Shown here: positions 46,701 to 56,655 of the stretch, piece by piece
Layout of the letters: each line of letters starts with the position of its first letter
Position numbering within the stretch: position 1 is the first letter of the stretch
DNA from: Inquilinus sp. Marseille-Q2685
GTDB taxonomy: Bacteria; Pseudomonadota; Alphaproteobacteria; DSM-16000; Inquilinaceae
Assembly: GCF_916619195.1 (NCBI RefSeq)
Contig: NZ_CAKAKL010000002.1
Location: forward strand, 1,738,001-1,802,000
DNA length: 64,000 nucleotides
Reading direction: 5' to 3'
The notes under the pieces: model-generated
Databases searched by the model: none
The model's input: only the letters and a program-made list of their open reading frames with translations
Told to the model about the DNA's origin: nothing
Translations under genes and position numbers: made by a program

Positions 46701-46830
46701 CCCCTCACCCTCCCGTCGCTTCGCGCCGGGCCCCTCCCTCTCCCCGAGGAGAGGGGAATTCGAGCTGCGGCCTCCTTTACCTCTCCTTGGGGAGAGGTCG
46801 AAATCGCGCAGCGATTTCGGGTGAGGGGGT
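46701..46830. repeat. Hairpin cluster between convergent genes
   Basis: CCCCTCACCC at 46701-46710 pairs at a distance with GGGTGAGGGG at 46819-46828. Between them are CCTCTCC-ccga-GGAGAGG (46737-46754), CCTCTCC-ttgg-GGAGAGG (46780-46797) and GAAATCGC-gca-GCGATTTC (46800-46818). The block occupies nearly all of the 166 bp between the HAD stop and the M20 stop. It belongs to the same 'ccctcaccc...gggtgaggg' type as the array at 36.9-37.2 kb. Confidence 0.75.
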
Positions 46831-46839
46831 GGCTCCGGC

Positions 46840-48252
46840 CTATCCAGTATGGACCTGACGCTGCCGCGCCACGGCGGCGCCGGTCTCGCCGAGATCCCAG
46901 AACAGCCCCGTCATCATCTGCAGCCCTTCGCGGGCCAGCGGGGCCAGCAAATGCTCGTCGGGCCCATGCTGGCGGCAGCCGCCATAGGAGTGCGGCACCC
47001 AGACCGTGGCCAGGCCCAGCGTACCGGCGAAGACTTCGTTCGGCAGCGACCCGCCGACATTGGGCAGCACCATCGGCGCGGCGCCGGTGGTGGCGGCGAT
47101 CGAGCCGGCGGCCCAGCGCGCCCAGGGGTCGTCGGGGTCGAGACGCGTCGCCGGCATCGGCGTGCCGGACTCGCTGACCTCGATGCCGCGGAAGCCCTGG
47201 GACTCGAGATAGGCGCCGACCGTGCCCGGCAGGTCCGAGACGTCGGTGCCGACGACGAAGCGCAGCTGACAGTGCACCCGGGCCGATGGCGGGATCGCGT
47301 TCTGCGGCGCGTCCGGCGTGCCGGCGGTGAAGGCCAGCACCTCCAGCGCGTTCCAGCCGAACACCCGCTCGGCCGGGCTCAGCCCCGGCTCGCCCCAGCC
47401 CTCGGCCAGCATCGCGCCCTCGGCGTCGCGGGCGATGGCGACATCGGCCAGGGCCCGGCGCACGGACTCCGGTACCGGCGGCGGCCGCAGCCCGGGCACC
47501 CGGATGGCGCCGCGGGCATCGACCAGCGCGGCGACGGCATTGGCCAGGATGGTGGCTGGGTTGGGCAGGAGGCCGCCCCAGTTGCCGGAATGGTGGCTGC
47601 CCTCGCGCAGAGTCAGGCGCAGGTCGAAATTGATCACGCCGCGGGTGCCCAGCGCGATCATCGGCCGGCCCGCATCGAGCCGCGGCCCGTCCGAGGCGAT
47701 CAGCACGTCGGCGGCCAGCAGGTCGCGGTTCGCGGCGCAGATCTCGTCCAGGCCGGGCGAACCGATCTCCTCGCTGGTCTCGACCAGGAAGGCCATGTTG
47801 AAGCCGAGCCGGCCACCGCGCGCCTGCAGCACCTGCTCGACCGCGGCGATGTTGATCGAATGCTGGCCCTTGTTGTCGGCGGTGCCGCGGCCGTACCAGC
47901 GGTCGCCCTCGACGGTGATCCGCCAGGGGTCGAGCCCGGCCCGCCAGCGCTCCGGCGCGCCCAGCACCACGTCGCCATGGCCGTAGCACAGCACGCCGGG
48001 CAGGCCGTCGCCCTCCTGCCGCAGGGCGATCAGCGCCGGGGCGCCGGGCGCGGCCGGGTTCGGGACGAGGTGCAGGTCGAAGCCGAGCCGGGCCAGGCTC
48101 GGGCCGATCTCGCGCTGCAGGTAGTCGAGCAGCGGCGCGCGGTCGGCCGCCTGGCTCTCGGTGCGGATGCCGATGCGGCGGTCGAGATCGGCCAGGAAGC
48201 CGCCCTCGTCGAAATAGCGCGCCGCGCCGGCGATCGCCGCGTCCCGTGTCAT
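46840..48252 (-). CDS. M20-family metallopeptidase (dipeptidase/deacylase)
   Basis: 470 residues from ATG 48252. Zinc-site motifs are VLCYGHGDVVLG near residue 89, RWYGRGTADNKGQHSINIAA near 120 and FLVETSEEIGSPGLDEI near 156, with HSYGGCRQHGPDEHL near the end for the last His. The dimerisation lid lies between about 190 and 330. The length fits the CPG2/peptidase V-type dipeptidases rather than short DapE. The exact amide substrate is unknown. Its stop faces the HAD stop across a hairpin block. Confidence 0.87.
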   Translation of the reverse strand: MTRDAAIAGAARYFDEGGFLADLDRRIGIRTESQAADRAPLLDYLQREIGPSLARLGFDLHLVPNPAAPGAPALIALRQEGDGLPGVLCYGHGDVVLGAPERWRAGLDPWRITVEGDRWYGRGTADNKGQHSINIAAVEQVLQARGGRLGFNMAFLVETSEEIGSPGLDEICAANRDLLAADVLIASDGPRLDAGRPMIALGTRGVINFDLRLTLREGSHHSGNWGGLLPNPATILANAVAALVDARGAIRVPGLRPPPVPESVRRALADVAIARDAEGAMLAEGWGEPGLSPAERVFGWNALEVLAFTAGTPDAPQNAIPPSARVHCQLRFVVGTDVSDLPGTVGAYLESQGFRGIEVSESGTPMPATRLDPDDPWARWAAGSIAATTGAAPMVLPNVGGSLPNEVFAGTLGLATVWVPHSYGGCRQHGPDEHLLAPLAREGLQMMTGLFWDLGETGAAVARQRQVHTG

Positions 48253-48361
48253 CCCTGCCTCCGCTGGAGGCCGGGCGTCGGGGCCCGGCGCTGCAACGGT
48301 CGCAAATGGGGGGCGGCTCGCCAAGCCCCTGCGGCAGGAAAGCAGGCCTGTCCCGTTTCAT

Positions 48362-48518
48362 CCCCCCTCCCCTTGCGGGAGGGGGTAGGGGGGTACTGGC
48401 GCCGCCGGGACCGATGCCGGACGACCGTCGGAGAAGACAGCCGTCCTGGCTGCCCTGTACCCATTACCTCATCGACAACCCCCCTCCCCCTACCCCCTCC
48501 CGCGAGGGGAGGGGGAGG
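48362..48518. repeat. Inverted pair of G/C-tract repeats upstream of the M20 gene
   Basis: A left unit at 48362-48393 (CCCCCTCCCC-ttgcgggaggggg then tagggggg) and a right unit at 48479-48518 (CCCCTA-CCCCCTCCCGC-gaggggaggggg) are near-perfect reverse complements, each also self-complementary. They enclose about 85 bp with no other structure I can identify. They occupy the 291-bp gap between the M20 start and the metY stop, both on the minus strand. Confidence 0.7.
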
Positions 48519-48543
48519 ATAGATGGATGGAGCCTGCTTAAGG

Positions 48544-49854
<1,311 letters not shown>

Positions 49855-49890
49855 GGAACTCTCCCGAGGAAGGCAGCGGCGTCGGGAGAT

Positions 49891-49918
49891 ATATTAACGC
49901 GATCTGATCGATGTTCAA
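49891..49918 (-). promoter_or_regulatory. metY promoter in an AT-rich patch
   Basis: Read on the minus strand, TTGAAC (49918-49913) and TAATAT (49896-49891) are 16 bp apart, a good sigma-70 promoter with transcription start near 49884 and a leader of about 30 nt. GTTCAA here and TTGAA at about 49934 form an inverted pair around TTTATAAATATCGGT, a possible operator. The leader is too short for a SAM riboswitch aptamer. Confidence 0.55.
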
Positions 49919-49980
49919 TTTATAAATATCGGTTTTGAATGTTGATTTTGTTATAATACAAATTCATGTGCACAAACTGT

Positions 49981-50056
49981 CATGCCCGGGCTTGACCCGG
50001 GCATCCAGAAGGTGTCGACATTCTCTGGATTGCCGGGTCAAGCCCGGCAATGACAG
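49981..50056. repeat. REP element, second copy of the 57-bp repeat
   Basis: CCCGGGCTTGACCCGGGCAT at 49985 followed by TGGATTGCCGGGTCAAGCCC at about 50026 forms two inverted hairpins. Bases 50001-50056 match 29170-29226 in the same orientation, differing at a few positions near the middle. This is a common alphaproteobacterial palindromic unit, here just before the end of the molybdoenzyme gene and upstream of metY. Confidence 0.78.
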
Positions 50057-50078
50057 CAGGGGAGGACGCGCCTCCCCC

Positions 50079-52406
50079 CTACTCCGCCGCCTCGGCCCTC
50101 GGGTCGAGGATCACGGGCGGGTCGAAGGCGGTGACGCGCGGCGCCGGGCCTTCGAGCCTGGCGATCTCGACCAGGCAGGTGTGGGCGCTGGGCCCCTGCC
50201 CCAGCCGCGAGGTGCCCTTGTCCCGGGTCAGGACGTTCGGGTTGCCGTGCTTGCACATGGCCCCGATCTCGCCCGGCACCTCCGGGTCGTACCAGGCGCC
50301 GGTGGCGAGCTGGATCACGCCTTGCATCACCCGGTCGGTGACCACCGCGCCCGCGAGGCAGGCGCCGCGGTCGTTGAACAGCCGCACCACGTCGCCGTCC
50401 TGGATGCCGCGGGCGGCGGCGTCGGCCGGGTGGATCCACACCGGCTCGCGGTCCGCCACCTTCTCGCTGCGGCTGGTCACGCCGGCGTCGAGCTGGCTGT
50501 GCAGCCGGGTCTTCGGCTGGTTCGAGATCAGGTGCAGCGGGAAGCGTTCGGTCTCCGGCGAGCCGAGCCATTCCGCCGGCTCGAACCACATCGGGTGGCC
50601 CGGGCAGTCGTCATAGCCGAAGCCGGCGATGCGGTCGGAGAAGATCTCGATCCGGCCGCTCGGCGTCGGCAGCTTGTTGGCCACCGGGTCGGCGCGGAAG
50701 GCCTCGAGCAGGATCTTCGGCCTGGCCGACAGCGGCAGCTCGACATGGCCGATCTCCCAGAACTCCTGGAAGCCCGGCAGCTCGATCCCGGACTCGGCGG
50801 CGGTGCGGCGGTCGTTCTCGTAGAAATGCTGCACCCAGCCCATCTCGTCGCGGCCCTCGGTGAAGGCCTCGCGGGCGCCGGCCCGGTCCGACAGCTCGGT
50901 CAGGATGTCGAAGTCGCTGCGCGCCTGGCCGACCGGCGGGATCGCCTGCGGCATGGCCAGGATGTAGGGATCGCGCGCGGCGCCGCCGATGTCGTTGCGC
51001 TCGAAGCTGGTGGTCGCCGGCAGCACGATGTCGGCGCGGCGGGCCACCGGCGTCCACCACGGCTCCTGCACGATCACCGTCTCCGGCTTCGCCCAGGCGC
51101 GCAGCAGGCGGTTGAGGTCCTGGTGGTGGTGGAACGGGTTGCCGCCGGCCCAGTAGACCAGCCGGGTGTCGGGATAGGTGATCCTGTGGCCGTTGTAGTC
51201 GTCGGTCTCGCCCGGCCGCAGCAGCAGGTCGGAGATGCGGGCGACCGGGATGTAGCGGCCGGTCGGGTTCGGGCCGGGGACGATGCGGGTGCGGCTGCGG
51301 CCGTCGCTGGCCGAGCCGACATTGGCCTCGGCGCCGTAGCCGTAGCCGATGCCGCCGCCGGGCAGGCCGATCTGGCCCAGCATCGCCGCCAGCACCGTGC
51401 CCATCCAGTAGGGCTGCTCGCCATGGTCGGAGCGCTGCAGCGACCAGCTGAGGCTGATCAGCGTGCGCTGCGAGGCCATGCGCCGGGCCAGGCCGCGGAT
51501 GGTGTCGGCGGACAGGCCGGAGATCGCGGCCGCCCAGTCGGCGTCCTTCGGCGTGCCGTCGGACCGGCCCATGAGGTAGGGCAGGAAGCGGTCGAAACCG
51601 GTGGTGTAGCGGTCGACGAAACCGCGATCGTACAGCCCCTCGGCCACCAGAGTGTGGGCCAGGCCGAGCATGATCGCGGTGTCGGTGTTCGGCCGCGGCG
51701 CCAGCCATTCGGCGCCCGCCTCCTCCGCCATGTCGTCGCGCACCGGGCCGATATAGACGAACTGCACCCCGGCCTCGCGGCTGCGGCGGTTCCAGTCGCG
51801 CTGGGTGTGCTTGCCGGTGCCGCCCGAGGCGATCTGGCTGTTGCGCGGCGGCATGCCGCCGAAGGCGACGACCAGGCGGCCGTCGGCGGCGATGCTGCGC
51901 CAGTCGGTGGTCTCGACCAGCACCCGGTTGAAGTCGCCGATGATGTGCGGCATCAGCGGCAGGGCGGCGCCGAAGCTGTAGTTGTTGACCGAGGCGGTGT
52001 AGCCGCCGGTGAAGCCCAGCATGCGGCGCAGCAGGGTCGGCGCGTTGTGCAGCCGCCCGGCGCTACCCCAGCCGTAGCTGCCGCCATAGATGGATTCGGC
52101 GCCGTGGTCGGTCCGCACCCGCTGCAGCTCGCCCGCCACCAGCTCCAGCGCCGTCTCCCACGACACCGGCACGAAGGCGTCAGCGCCGCGGCGGCTGCCG
52201 TCGCTCCTGTGCCGCTTCGCCAGCCAGCCGGCCCGGACCATCGGCTGCGGGATGCGCAGGTTGCCGTGCACCATGCCGGGCAGCGAGTTGATGATCGGCG
52301 ACGGGTCGATGTCGCTGGCATAGGGCTGGATGCCGACCATCTTGTCGCCGTCGACGACGGCCATGACTGCGCCGTAATGGCTGGAGGACGGGCTCAGACG
52401 GGGCAC
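50079..52406 (-). CDS. Molybdopterin oxidoreductase, BisC/TorZ-like (biotin sulfoxide or S/N-oxide reductase)
   Basis: 775 residues from GTG 52406. This start is chosen because AGGGAGA lies 8 bp before it and SSSHYGAVMAVVDGDKMVG then comes at the usual place; the frame stays open to 52499. IYGGSYGWGSAGRLHNAPTL carries the serine expected to coordinate molybdenum, and LSWSLQRSDHGEQPYWMG and YWAGGNPFHHHQDL are family segments. There is no N-terminal 4Fe-4S cysteine motif and no twin-arginine signal, which favours the cytoplasmic BisC type. The bis-MGD cofactor would reduce biotin or methionine sulfoxides. No cytochrome partner is encoded next to it. Confidence 0.88.
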   Translation of the reverse strand: MPRLSPSSSHYGAVMAVVDGDKMVGIQPYASDIDPSPIINSLPGMVHGNLRIPQPMVRAGWLAKRHRSDGSRRGADAFVPVSWETALELVAGELQRVRTDHGAESIYGGSYGWGSAGRLHNAPTLLRRMLGFTGGYTASVNNYSFGAALPLMPHIIGDFNRVLVETTDWRSIAADGRLVVAFGGMPPRNSQIASGGTGKHTQRDWNRRSREAGVQFVYIGPVRDDMAEEAGAEWLAPRPNTDTAIMLGLAHTLVAEGLYDRGFVDRYTTGFDRFLPYLMGRSDGTPKDADWAAAISGLSADTIRGLARRMASQRTLISLSWSLQRSDHGEQPYWMGTVLAAMLGQIGLPGGGIGYGYGAEANVGSASDGRSRTRIVPGPNPTGRYIPVARISDLLLRPGETDDYNGHRITYPDTRLVYWAGGNPFHHHQDLNRLLRAWAKPETVIVQEPWWTPVARRADIVLPATTSFERNDIGGAARDPYILAMPQAIPPVGQARSDFDILTELSDRAGAREAFTEGRDEMGWVQHFYENDRRTAAESGIELPGFQEFWEIGHVELPLSARPKILLEAFRADPVANKLPTPSGRIEIFSDRIAGFGYDDCPGHPMWFEPAEWLGSPETERFPLHLISNQPKTRLHSQLDAGVTSRSEKVADREPVWIHPADAAARGIQDGDVVRLFNDRGACLAGAVVTDRVMQGVIQLATGAWYDPEVPGEIGAMCKHGNPNVLTRDKGTSRLGQGPSAHTCLVEIARLEGPAPRVTAFDPPVILDPRAEAAE

Positions 52407-52536
52407 GGGCAGGTCTCCCTGTGGTCGCAGCAGCGGGGCCCCAGATGGTCGCAGCCGAAATGCCGTCGTCAACCGGATTTCCGTCATGGCCGCCAACACC
52501 TATGGTTGCCCGGACGGGGGGAGGCGCCGAATCGCG

Positions 52537-53418
52537 ATGGCGGCGGAGACCAGGACGACGGAGCGGCGGTGGCGGCGCAGGGCGCGGCGCGGGGGCGTCG
52601 TGCTGTGGCGGGTCTGGGGCGAGATCGGCGAGGACCGGGTCTTCGCGCTGGCCGCCGGCGTCGCCTATTACACGCTGCTGGCGCTGTTCCCGGCGATCGG
52701 CGTGTTCGTCTCGCTGTACGGCCTGGTCGCCGACGTCTCGACCGTGCAGCGGAATATCGAGGACTTGGCCTTCATCCTGCCCGCCGGCAGCCTGGAGCTG
52801 ATCGCCGGGCAGCTGCAGCGCATCGCCAGCCAGCCGCCGAAGAGCCTGGGCCTGGCCTTCTTCGCCGGCCTCGCGATCTCGCTGTGGAGCGCCAATGCCG
52901 GGGTCAAGGCGATGTTCGACGCGCTGAACGTGGCCTATGACGAGGAGGAGCGGCGCGGCTTCATCCGGCTGAACCTGGTGTCGCTGCTGTTCACCCTATG
53001 CGCCATCGGCTTCGCCGTGCTGGCCCTGGCGGTGGTGGTGGCGGCGCCGATCGTGCTGACCTATATCGGGCTGGAATCCGCCGCCGGCACGCTGATCCGG
53101 CTGCTGCGCTGGCCGGCCTTGTACCTGGCGACGATCGCGGCCCTGACGCTGGTCTACCGCTACGGCCCCGGCGGCCGGCGCGAGCACTGGCTGAACTGGG
53201 GCGGCGTGATCGCCGCCACCGTCTGGCTCGGCGGGTCGATGCTGTTCTCCTGGTACGTCGCCCGCTTCGCCAATTACGGCGCGACCTACGGCTCGCTCGG
53301 CGCCGTCATCGGCTTCCTGACCTGGATCTGGCTGTCGACGGTGATCTTCCTGATCGGCGCCGAGCTGAACTCCGAGATCGAGCGCGAGCGGGACCGCAAG
53401 GGCCGGCGCGGCCCCTGA
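52537..53418 (+). CDS. YihY/BrkB-family inner-membrane protein
   Basis: 293 residues with six membrane helices. RVFALAAGVAYYTLLALFPA near residue 36 is the family signature, ISLWSANAGVKAMFDALNVA near 125 and EERRGFIRLNLVSLLFTL follow, and YGSLGAVIGFLTWIWLSTVI near 250 precedes the C-terminal GAELNSEIERER. Often misnamed ribonuclease BN; the real function is unknown. ATG 52537 is chosen because GGGGGAGG precedes it, whereas an upstream in-frame ATG at 52486 has no Shine-Dalgarno and would overlap the longest form of the divergent bisC-like gene. Confidence 0.85.
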   Translation: MAAETRTTERRWRRRARRGGVVLWRVWGEIGEDRVFALAAGVAYYTLLALFPAIGVFVSLYGLVADVSTVQRNIEDLAFILPAGSLELIAGQLQRIASQPPKSLGLAFFAGLAISLWSANAGVKAMFDALNVAYDEEERRGFIRLNLVSLLFTLCAIGFAVLALAVVVAAPIVLTYIGLESAAGTLIRLLRWPALYLATIAALTLVYRYGPGGRREHWLNWGGVIAATVWLGGSMLFSWYVARFANYGATYGSLGAVIGFLTWIWLSTVIFLIGAELNSEIERERDRKGRRGP

Positions 53419-53595
53419 CGCCGATTTGTCTTAAACCCAAGGAATGACTCGCCAATCACGACCGGCTGTGACTTGATTCTACGGGACGAAGCCCATTTGA
53501 TTGGAACGTCTGGAGTCGTGGCGCCCCTGAACGACGGGAGCAATGCGCCGGGGCGTACACAGGTCGGCAGTAGGTAGTAGGGAGAGCGAAGAGAG

Positions 53596-54156
53596 ATGGC
53601 GATCAAGCAGCGGGCCCCACAGCGTCTGAAGCAGTTGCTCAAGAGTTGCGGCGCGCGCGTCGATGCCAGGGTGCGGGAGCAGCTTGCGGCCCTGCCCGCC
53701 GCCTGGTCCCGGCCGGTCAGCGGCATGTTCGCGCGGGTGGAGCGCATCCTGACCGACGAGGAACGCCAGACCTTCCGCTGGACCGAGGTGCGCGACCGCG
53801 ACGGGCGCCTCGCCGCCTCCTGGTCCGGGGCGCGGGATTCGGGCGTGCTGATCGACCAGATCGTCGAGGAGGCGGCGACCGACCTGTCCGACACCGGCCC
53901 CGCCGGCTGGAAGAATTCCGCCGCCGAGCTGGCCACCAGCATCCGCGGCATGGCGGCGAAGGCGTCGTCGCCGGCCGCCGCGGCCAAGGCCGCCGCCGCC
54001 GCGCTGCCGGCCCTGATCGCCGAGGCCCAGGCCTATTTCCGCAACCCGGACGCCGAGGCCGGCGCCATCACCCAGCAGATCCGCGAGGCGCTGCAGCGCC
54101 TGGACCACGAGGCGCGCCGGTCGCTGCGCGCCAAGCTGATCCCGGACGCCTCCTAG
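53596..54156 (+). CDS. Hypothetical Ala-rich cytosolic protein
   Basis: 186 residues with a basic N-terminus (KQRAPQRLKQLLKSCGARVD) and a helical, Ala-rich C-terminal half (SPAAAAKAAAAALPALIAEA). There is no signal peptide or transmembrane helix. I do not recognise a family. ATG 53596 follows GGGAGAGCGAAGAGAG. It is preceded by 177 bp with no clear promoter. Its TAG stop is followed directly by repeat copy B, just as qor abuts copy A. Confidence 0.65.
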   Translation: MAIKQRAPQRLKQLLKSCGARVDARVREQLAALPAAWSRPVSGMFARVERILTDEERQTFRWTEVRDRDGRLAASWSGARDSGVLIDQIVEEAATDLSDTGPAGWKNSAAELATSIRGMAAKASSPAAAAKAAAAALPALIAEAQAYFRNPDAEAGAITQQIREALQRLDHEARRSLRAKLIPDAS

Positions 54157-54422
54157 CCCGGATATCTCACACCCCCTGCGACCTGCGCCGGTTCAAAATG
54201 CCGACGGGGCAGGAGAGCGGCGCAGCGCGATGCTTATGCATCGGGCAAGCCGTTCGACGCACCCTGTCGGCATTTTCAACCGGCCCGAAGGGTCGTCTTG
54301 CGGCGGCCGCCTGCGGGGGCGGGCCGCTCAACCGTATGTCCCTATACGCTTTTCGCGTCCCGCCCCCGCATCCGACTCGCCGCAAGGCGACGCAGGGCAT
54401 AGGGGGTGTGGGAGATCCGGGC
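54157..54422 (-). repeat. 266-bp nested inverted repeat, copy B
   Basis: Reverse complement of copy A at 1297-1562: the same length, about 11 substitutions, no gaps by hand alignment (roughly 96% identity). It starts at the base after the TAG stop of the 53596 gene and lies between that gene and the convergent MTHFR-family gene. The internal palindrome (AAAATGCCGAC ... GTCGGCATTTT) and terminal repeats (CCCGGATATCTCACACCCCC and its partner) are preserved despite the substitutions. Confidence 0.85.
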
Positions 54423-54500
54423 CAGGCGTCCGGCACACGGCCGAAACACGACGGGCGCCCTAGGGGCGCCCGTTTCCGTTCCGGGACCGGTGGTCCGGGA

Positions 54501-55442
54501 TCAGTCCAGCGATTCGTCCATGGCGAAGCCGCCGCGGCCGTCGAGGGTGAAGCGGCCCTCCTGCATCGCCTTGACCCAGCGGGCCGAGCGCTCCAGCCCG
54601 CCGAAGGCGAACAGGTGCAGCTGGGCGATGCCGCAGCCCGGGTCCTTGGCGCGATAGTCCGCCAGCTCGGTCAGCAGCCTGTCGGGCACCGACACCGAGG
54701 CCAGCTTGGCGATGTTCATCGCCTGCCGGGTCAGGAACCGCATCGACGGGCCGACGCCGCACATCGCGGCGTAGTGGATCAGGCTCTTCAGCTTGGCCGG
54801 GCCGGCCAGGCCGAGATGGATCGGCAGCTCGTTGCCGGCGCGGCGCAGCGCGCGGTCCCAGACGATGATCGCCTCGGCGTCGAAGCAGAACTGCGTGGCG
54901 ATGTACATCTCCGTGCCGGTCGCCTTGGCGTAGGCGTTCTTCTCGGCGACGGCGCGGGCGATCTCCTCCGCCGGGATGTCCTTGCTGCCCTCCGGATGGC
55001 CGGCGACGCCGATGGTCCTGACGCCGTGCCGCTGCAGCAGGCCGGTCTCCAGCACCTGCATGCTGCGGTCGAACGGGCCGACCGGCGTCGACACGCCGCC
55101 GCCGATCACCAGCACCCGGTCGACCCCGGCCTCGCCGGCGAGGCGGCGGAGATAGTCGTCGAGCTGGGCCCGGCTTTCCAGACTGCGGGCGGCGATGTGC
55201 GGCACCGGCACCAGCCCCTCGCCGCGCAGCCGCGCCGCGGTCTGCACGATCTCGCCGAGATCGGCGCCCGGCAGCATGGTGACGTAGACCGGGGTGCCGG
55301 CCGGCAGATGCGCGCCGTAGCTGGCGGTCTTGGCGGCGATGCCGGGCGCGGTCTCGATCGAGAGGCCGTGGAACAGATCGACCACCGCCGTCTTCGGCGT
55401 CGGCAGAGAGACAACCTTGGCCGACCGATTGAACCCCAGCAT
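54501..55442 (-). CDS. Methylenetetrahydrofolate reductase-family protein, second homologue
   Basis: 313 residues. The N-terminus lacks the FEFFPPK start of MetF, but VFVTMLPGADLGEIVQTA-like region (here VYVTMLPGADLGEIVQTAAR), VPVPHIAARSLESRAQLDDY, VDRVLVIGGGVSTPVGPFDR, GVAGHPEGSKDIPAEEI and YIATQFCFDAEAIIVWDRAL follow the MTHFR fold. Homologues occur in one-carbon routes separate from methionine synthesis, for example with O- or N-demethylation. No such partner is visible here, so the role is undecided. It faces repeat copy B with its stop. Confidence 0.78.
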   Translation of the reverse strand: MLGFNRSAKVVSLPTPKTAVVDLFHGLSIETAPGIAAKTASYGAHLPAGTPVYVTMLPGADLGEIVQTAARLRGEGLVPVPHIAARSLESRAQLDDYLRRLAGEAGVDRVLVIGGGVSTPVGPFDRSMQVLETGLLQRHGVRTIGVAGHPEGSKDIPAEEIARAVAEKNAYAKATGTEMYIATQFCFDAEAIIVWDRALRRAGNELPIHLGLAGPAKLKSLIHYAAMCGVGPSMRFLTRQAMNIAKLASVSVPDRLLTELADYRAKDPGCGIAQLHLFAFGGLERSARWVKAMQEGRFTLDGRGGFAMDESLD

Positions 55443-55672
55443 CCACCGTCCTCCGTGAGCACGGCGCCATCACCGGCGCTTGATGACAAGATGGTGATGC
55501 CGGGGCCTCCGCGCTGCATCGCCGACGACGGGAACTGTCCGGAAGGCGACACCGCGGCGCGATTGCGACACCCTGCGGCGACGGCGTCCCGCGCGTGCCA
55601 GCGGCGACGGGCTTTGGCATAGTAGGACCGGAAGCGGGCCCGCGCGAGGCCGCCGTCATCGAAGGGGGAACC

Positions 55673-56653
55673 ATGTCCAAGTCAGCGCTGTGCGTCTGCC
55701 TGGCCGTCCTGCTGCCCGCCGCCCTGCTGCCGTTCGGCCGGGCCTCCGCCCAGGACGCCTGGCCGGCCAAGCCGGTCACCATCATCGTGCCCTTCGCCCC
55801 GGGCGGGAACACCGACCTGTTCGGCCGCCTGCTGGCCGACGAGATGAGCAAGACCTTCGGCCAGCCCTTCGTGGTCGAGAACAAGCCGGGCGCCGGCGGC
55901 GGCATCGGCACCGAGCAGTTGGCCAAGGCCGAGCCGGACGGCTACACGCTGGGCATGGGCACGGTCGGCACCCATGCCATCAACCCCTGGGTGTTCAAGG
56001 ACCTGGGCTACGACGCCGAGGCCGATTTCGCGCCGATCTCCCTGGCCGCGACCCTGCCGAACCTGCTGGTGGTCAACCCGTCCTTCCCGGCCAAGTCGGT
56101 GCCGGAGCTGATCGCGCTCCTGAAGGCCGAGCCGGACGGGCACAGCTATGCCTCCTCCGGCTTCGGCACCTCGATCCACCTCGCCGCCGCTGCCTTCGAG
56201 ATCCATGTCGGCTCGCACATGACCCATGTGCCCTACAAGGGCAGCGCCCAGGCGCTGGGCGACGTCGTCGCCGGCCATGTCGACATGATCTTCGACAACA
56301 TCCCGACGGCGATGGAGCAGGCCCGCGCCGGCACCGTGCGGCCGCTGGCGGTGACCGGGCTGGAGCGGACGCCGACCCTGCCGGACGTGCCGGCGATGGC
56401 GGAGTTCATTCCCGGCTTCGACATCACCTCCTGGCAGGGGCTGCTGGCCCCGGCCGGCACGCCGCCCGCCATCGTCGAGAAGCTGAGCGCCGAGGTGCAG
56501 CGGATCATGCGCCTGCCCGAGGTGCGGGCGCGGATCGAGCCGCTGGGCGCCAAGCCGATCGGCAGCACCGCCGCGGAGTTCGCGGCCTATATCAAGGCCG
56601 AGAAGGCGAAGTACAAGCCGATCGTCGAGGCCTCCGGCGCCACCGCGCAGTAG
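55673..56653 (+). CDS. Bug-family tripartite tricarboxylate transporter substrate-binding protein (TctC-like)
   Basis: 326 residues. Signal peptide with hydrophobic core CLAVLLPAALLPFG, cleaved near ASAQD. VTIIVPFAPGGNTDLFGRLL near residue 37, VENKPGAGGGIGTEQLAKAE near 75 and MTHVPYKGSAQALGDVVAGH near 183 are Bug signatures. It binds carboxylates such as tricarballylate or amidated carboxylates in the periplasm. The TctA and TctB membrane genes are absent, as is common for orphan Bug receptors. It ends 2 bp from the convergent lysE stop. Confidence 0.9.
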   Translation: MSKSALCVCLAVLLPAALLPFGRASAQDAWPAKPVTIIVPFAPGGNTDLFGRLLADEMSKTFGQPFVVENKPGAGGGIGTEQLAKAEPDGYTLGMGTVGTHAINPWVFKDLGYDAEADFAPISLAATLPNLLVVNPSFPAKSVPELIALLKAEPDGHSYASSGFGTSIHLAAAAFEIHVGSHMTHVPYKGSAQALGDVVAGHVDMIFDNIPTAMEQARAGTVRPLAVTGLERTPTLPDVPAMAEFIPGFDITSWQGLLAPAGTPPAIVEKLSAEVQRIMRLPEVRARIEPLGAKPIGSTAAEFAAYIKAEKAKYKPIVEASGATAQ

Positions 56654-56655
56654 CC

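Noticed and set aside
49855..49980. SAM-II riboswitch upstream of metY.
   Set aside because: The predicted transcript leader is only about 30 nt and the aptamer's conserved segments are not seen; the region looks like promoter DNA.
49935..52940. 1001-codon plus-strand frame across the metY upstream region and opposite the BisC-like gene.
   Set aside because: It starts in the AT-rich promoter patch and the REP, runs antisense to a molybdoenzyme with all family motifs, and is highly Arg/Gly/Ala/Asp-biased.
53419..53595. EcfG-type (GGAAC...GTT) promoter before the Ala-rich gene.
   Set aside because: GGAAC occurs at 53499 but the -10 CGTT is not at the required distance.
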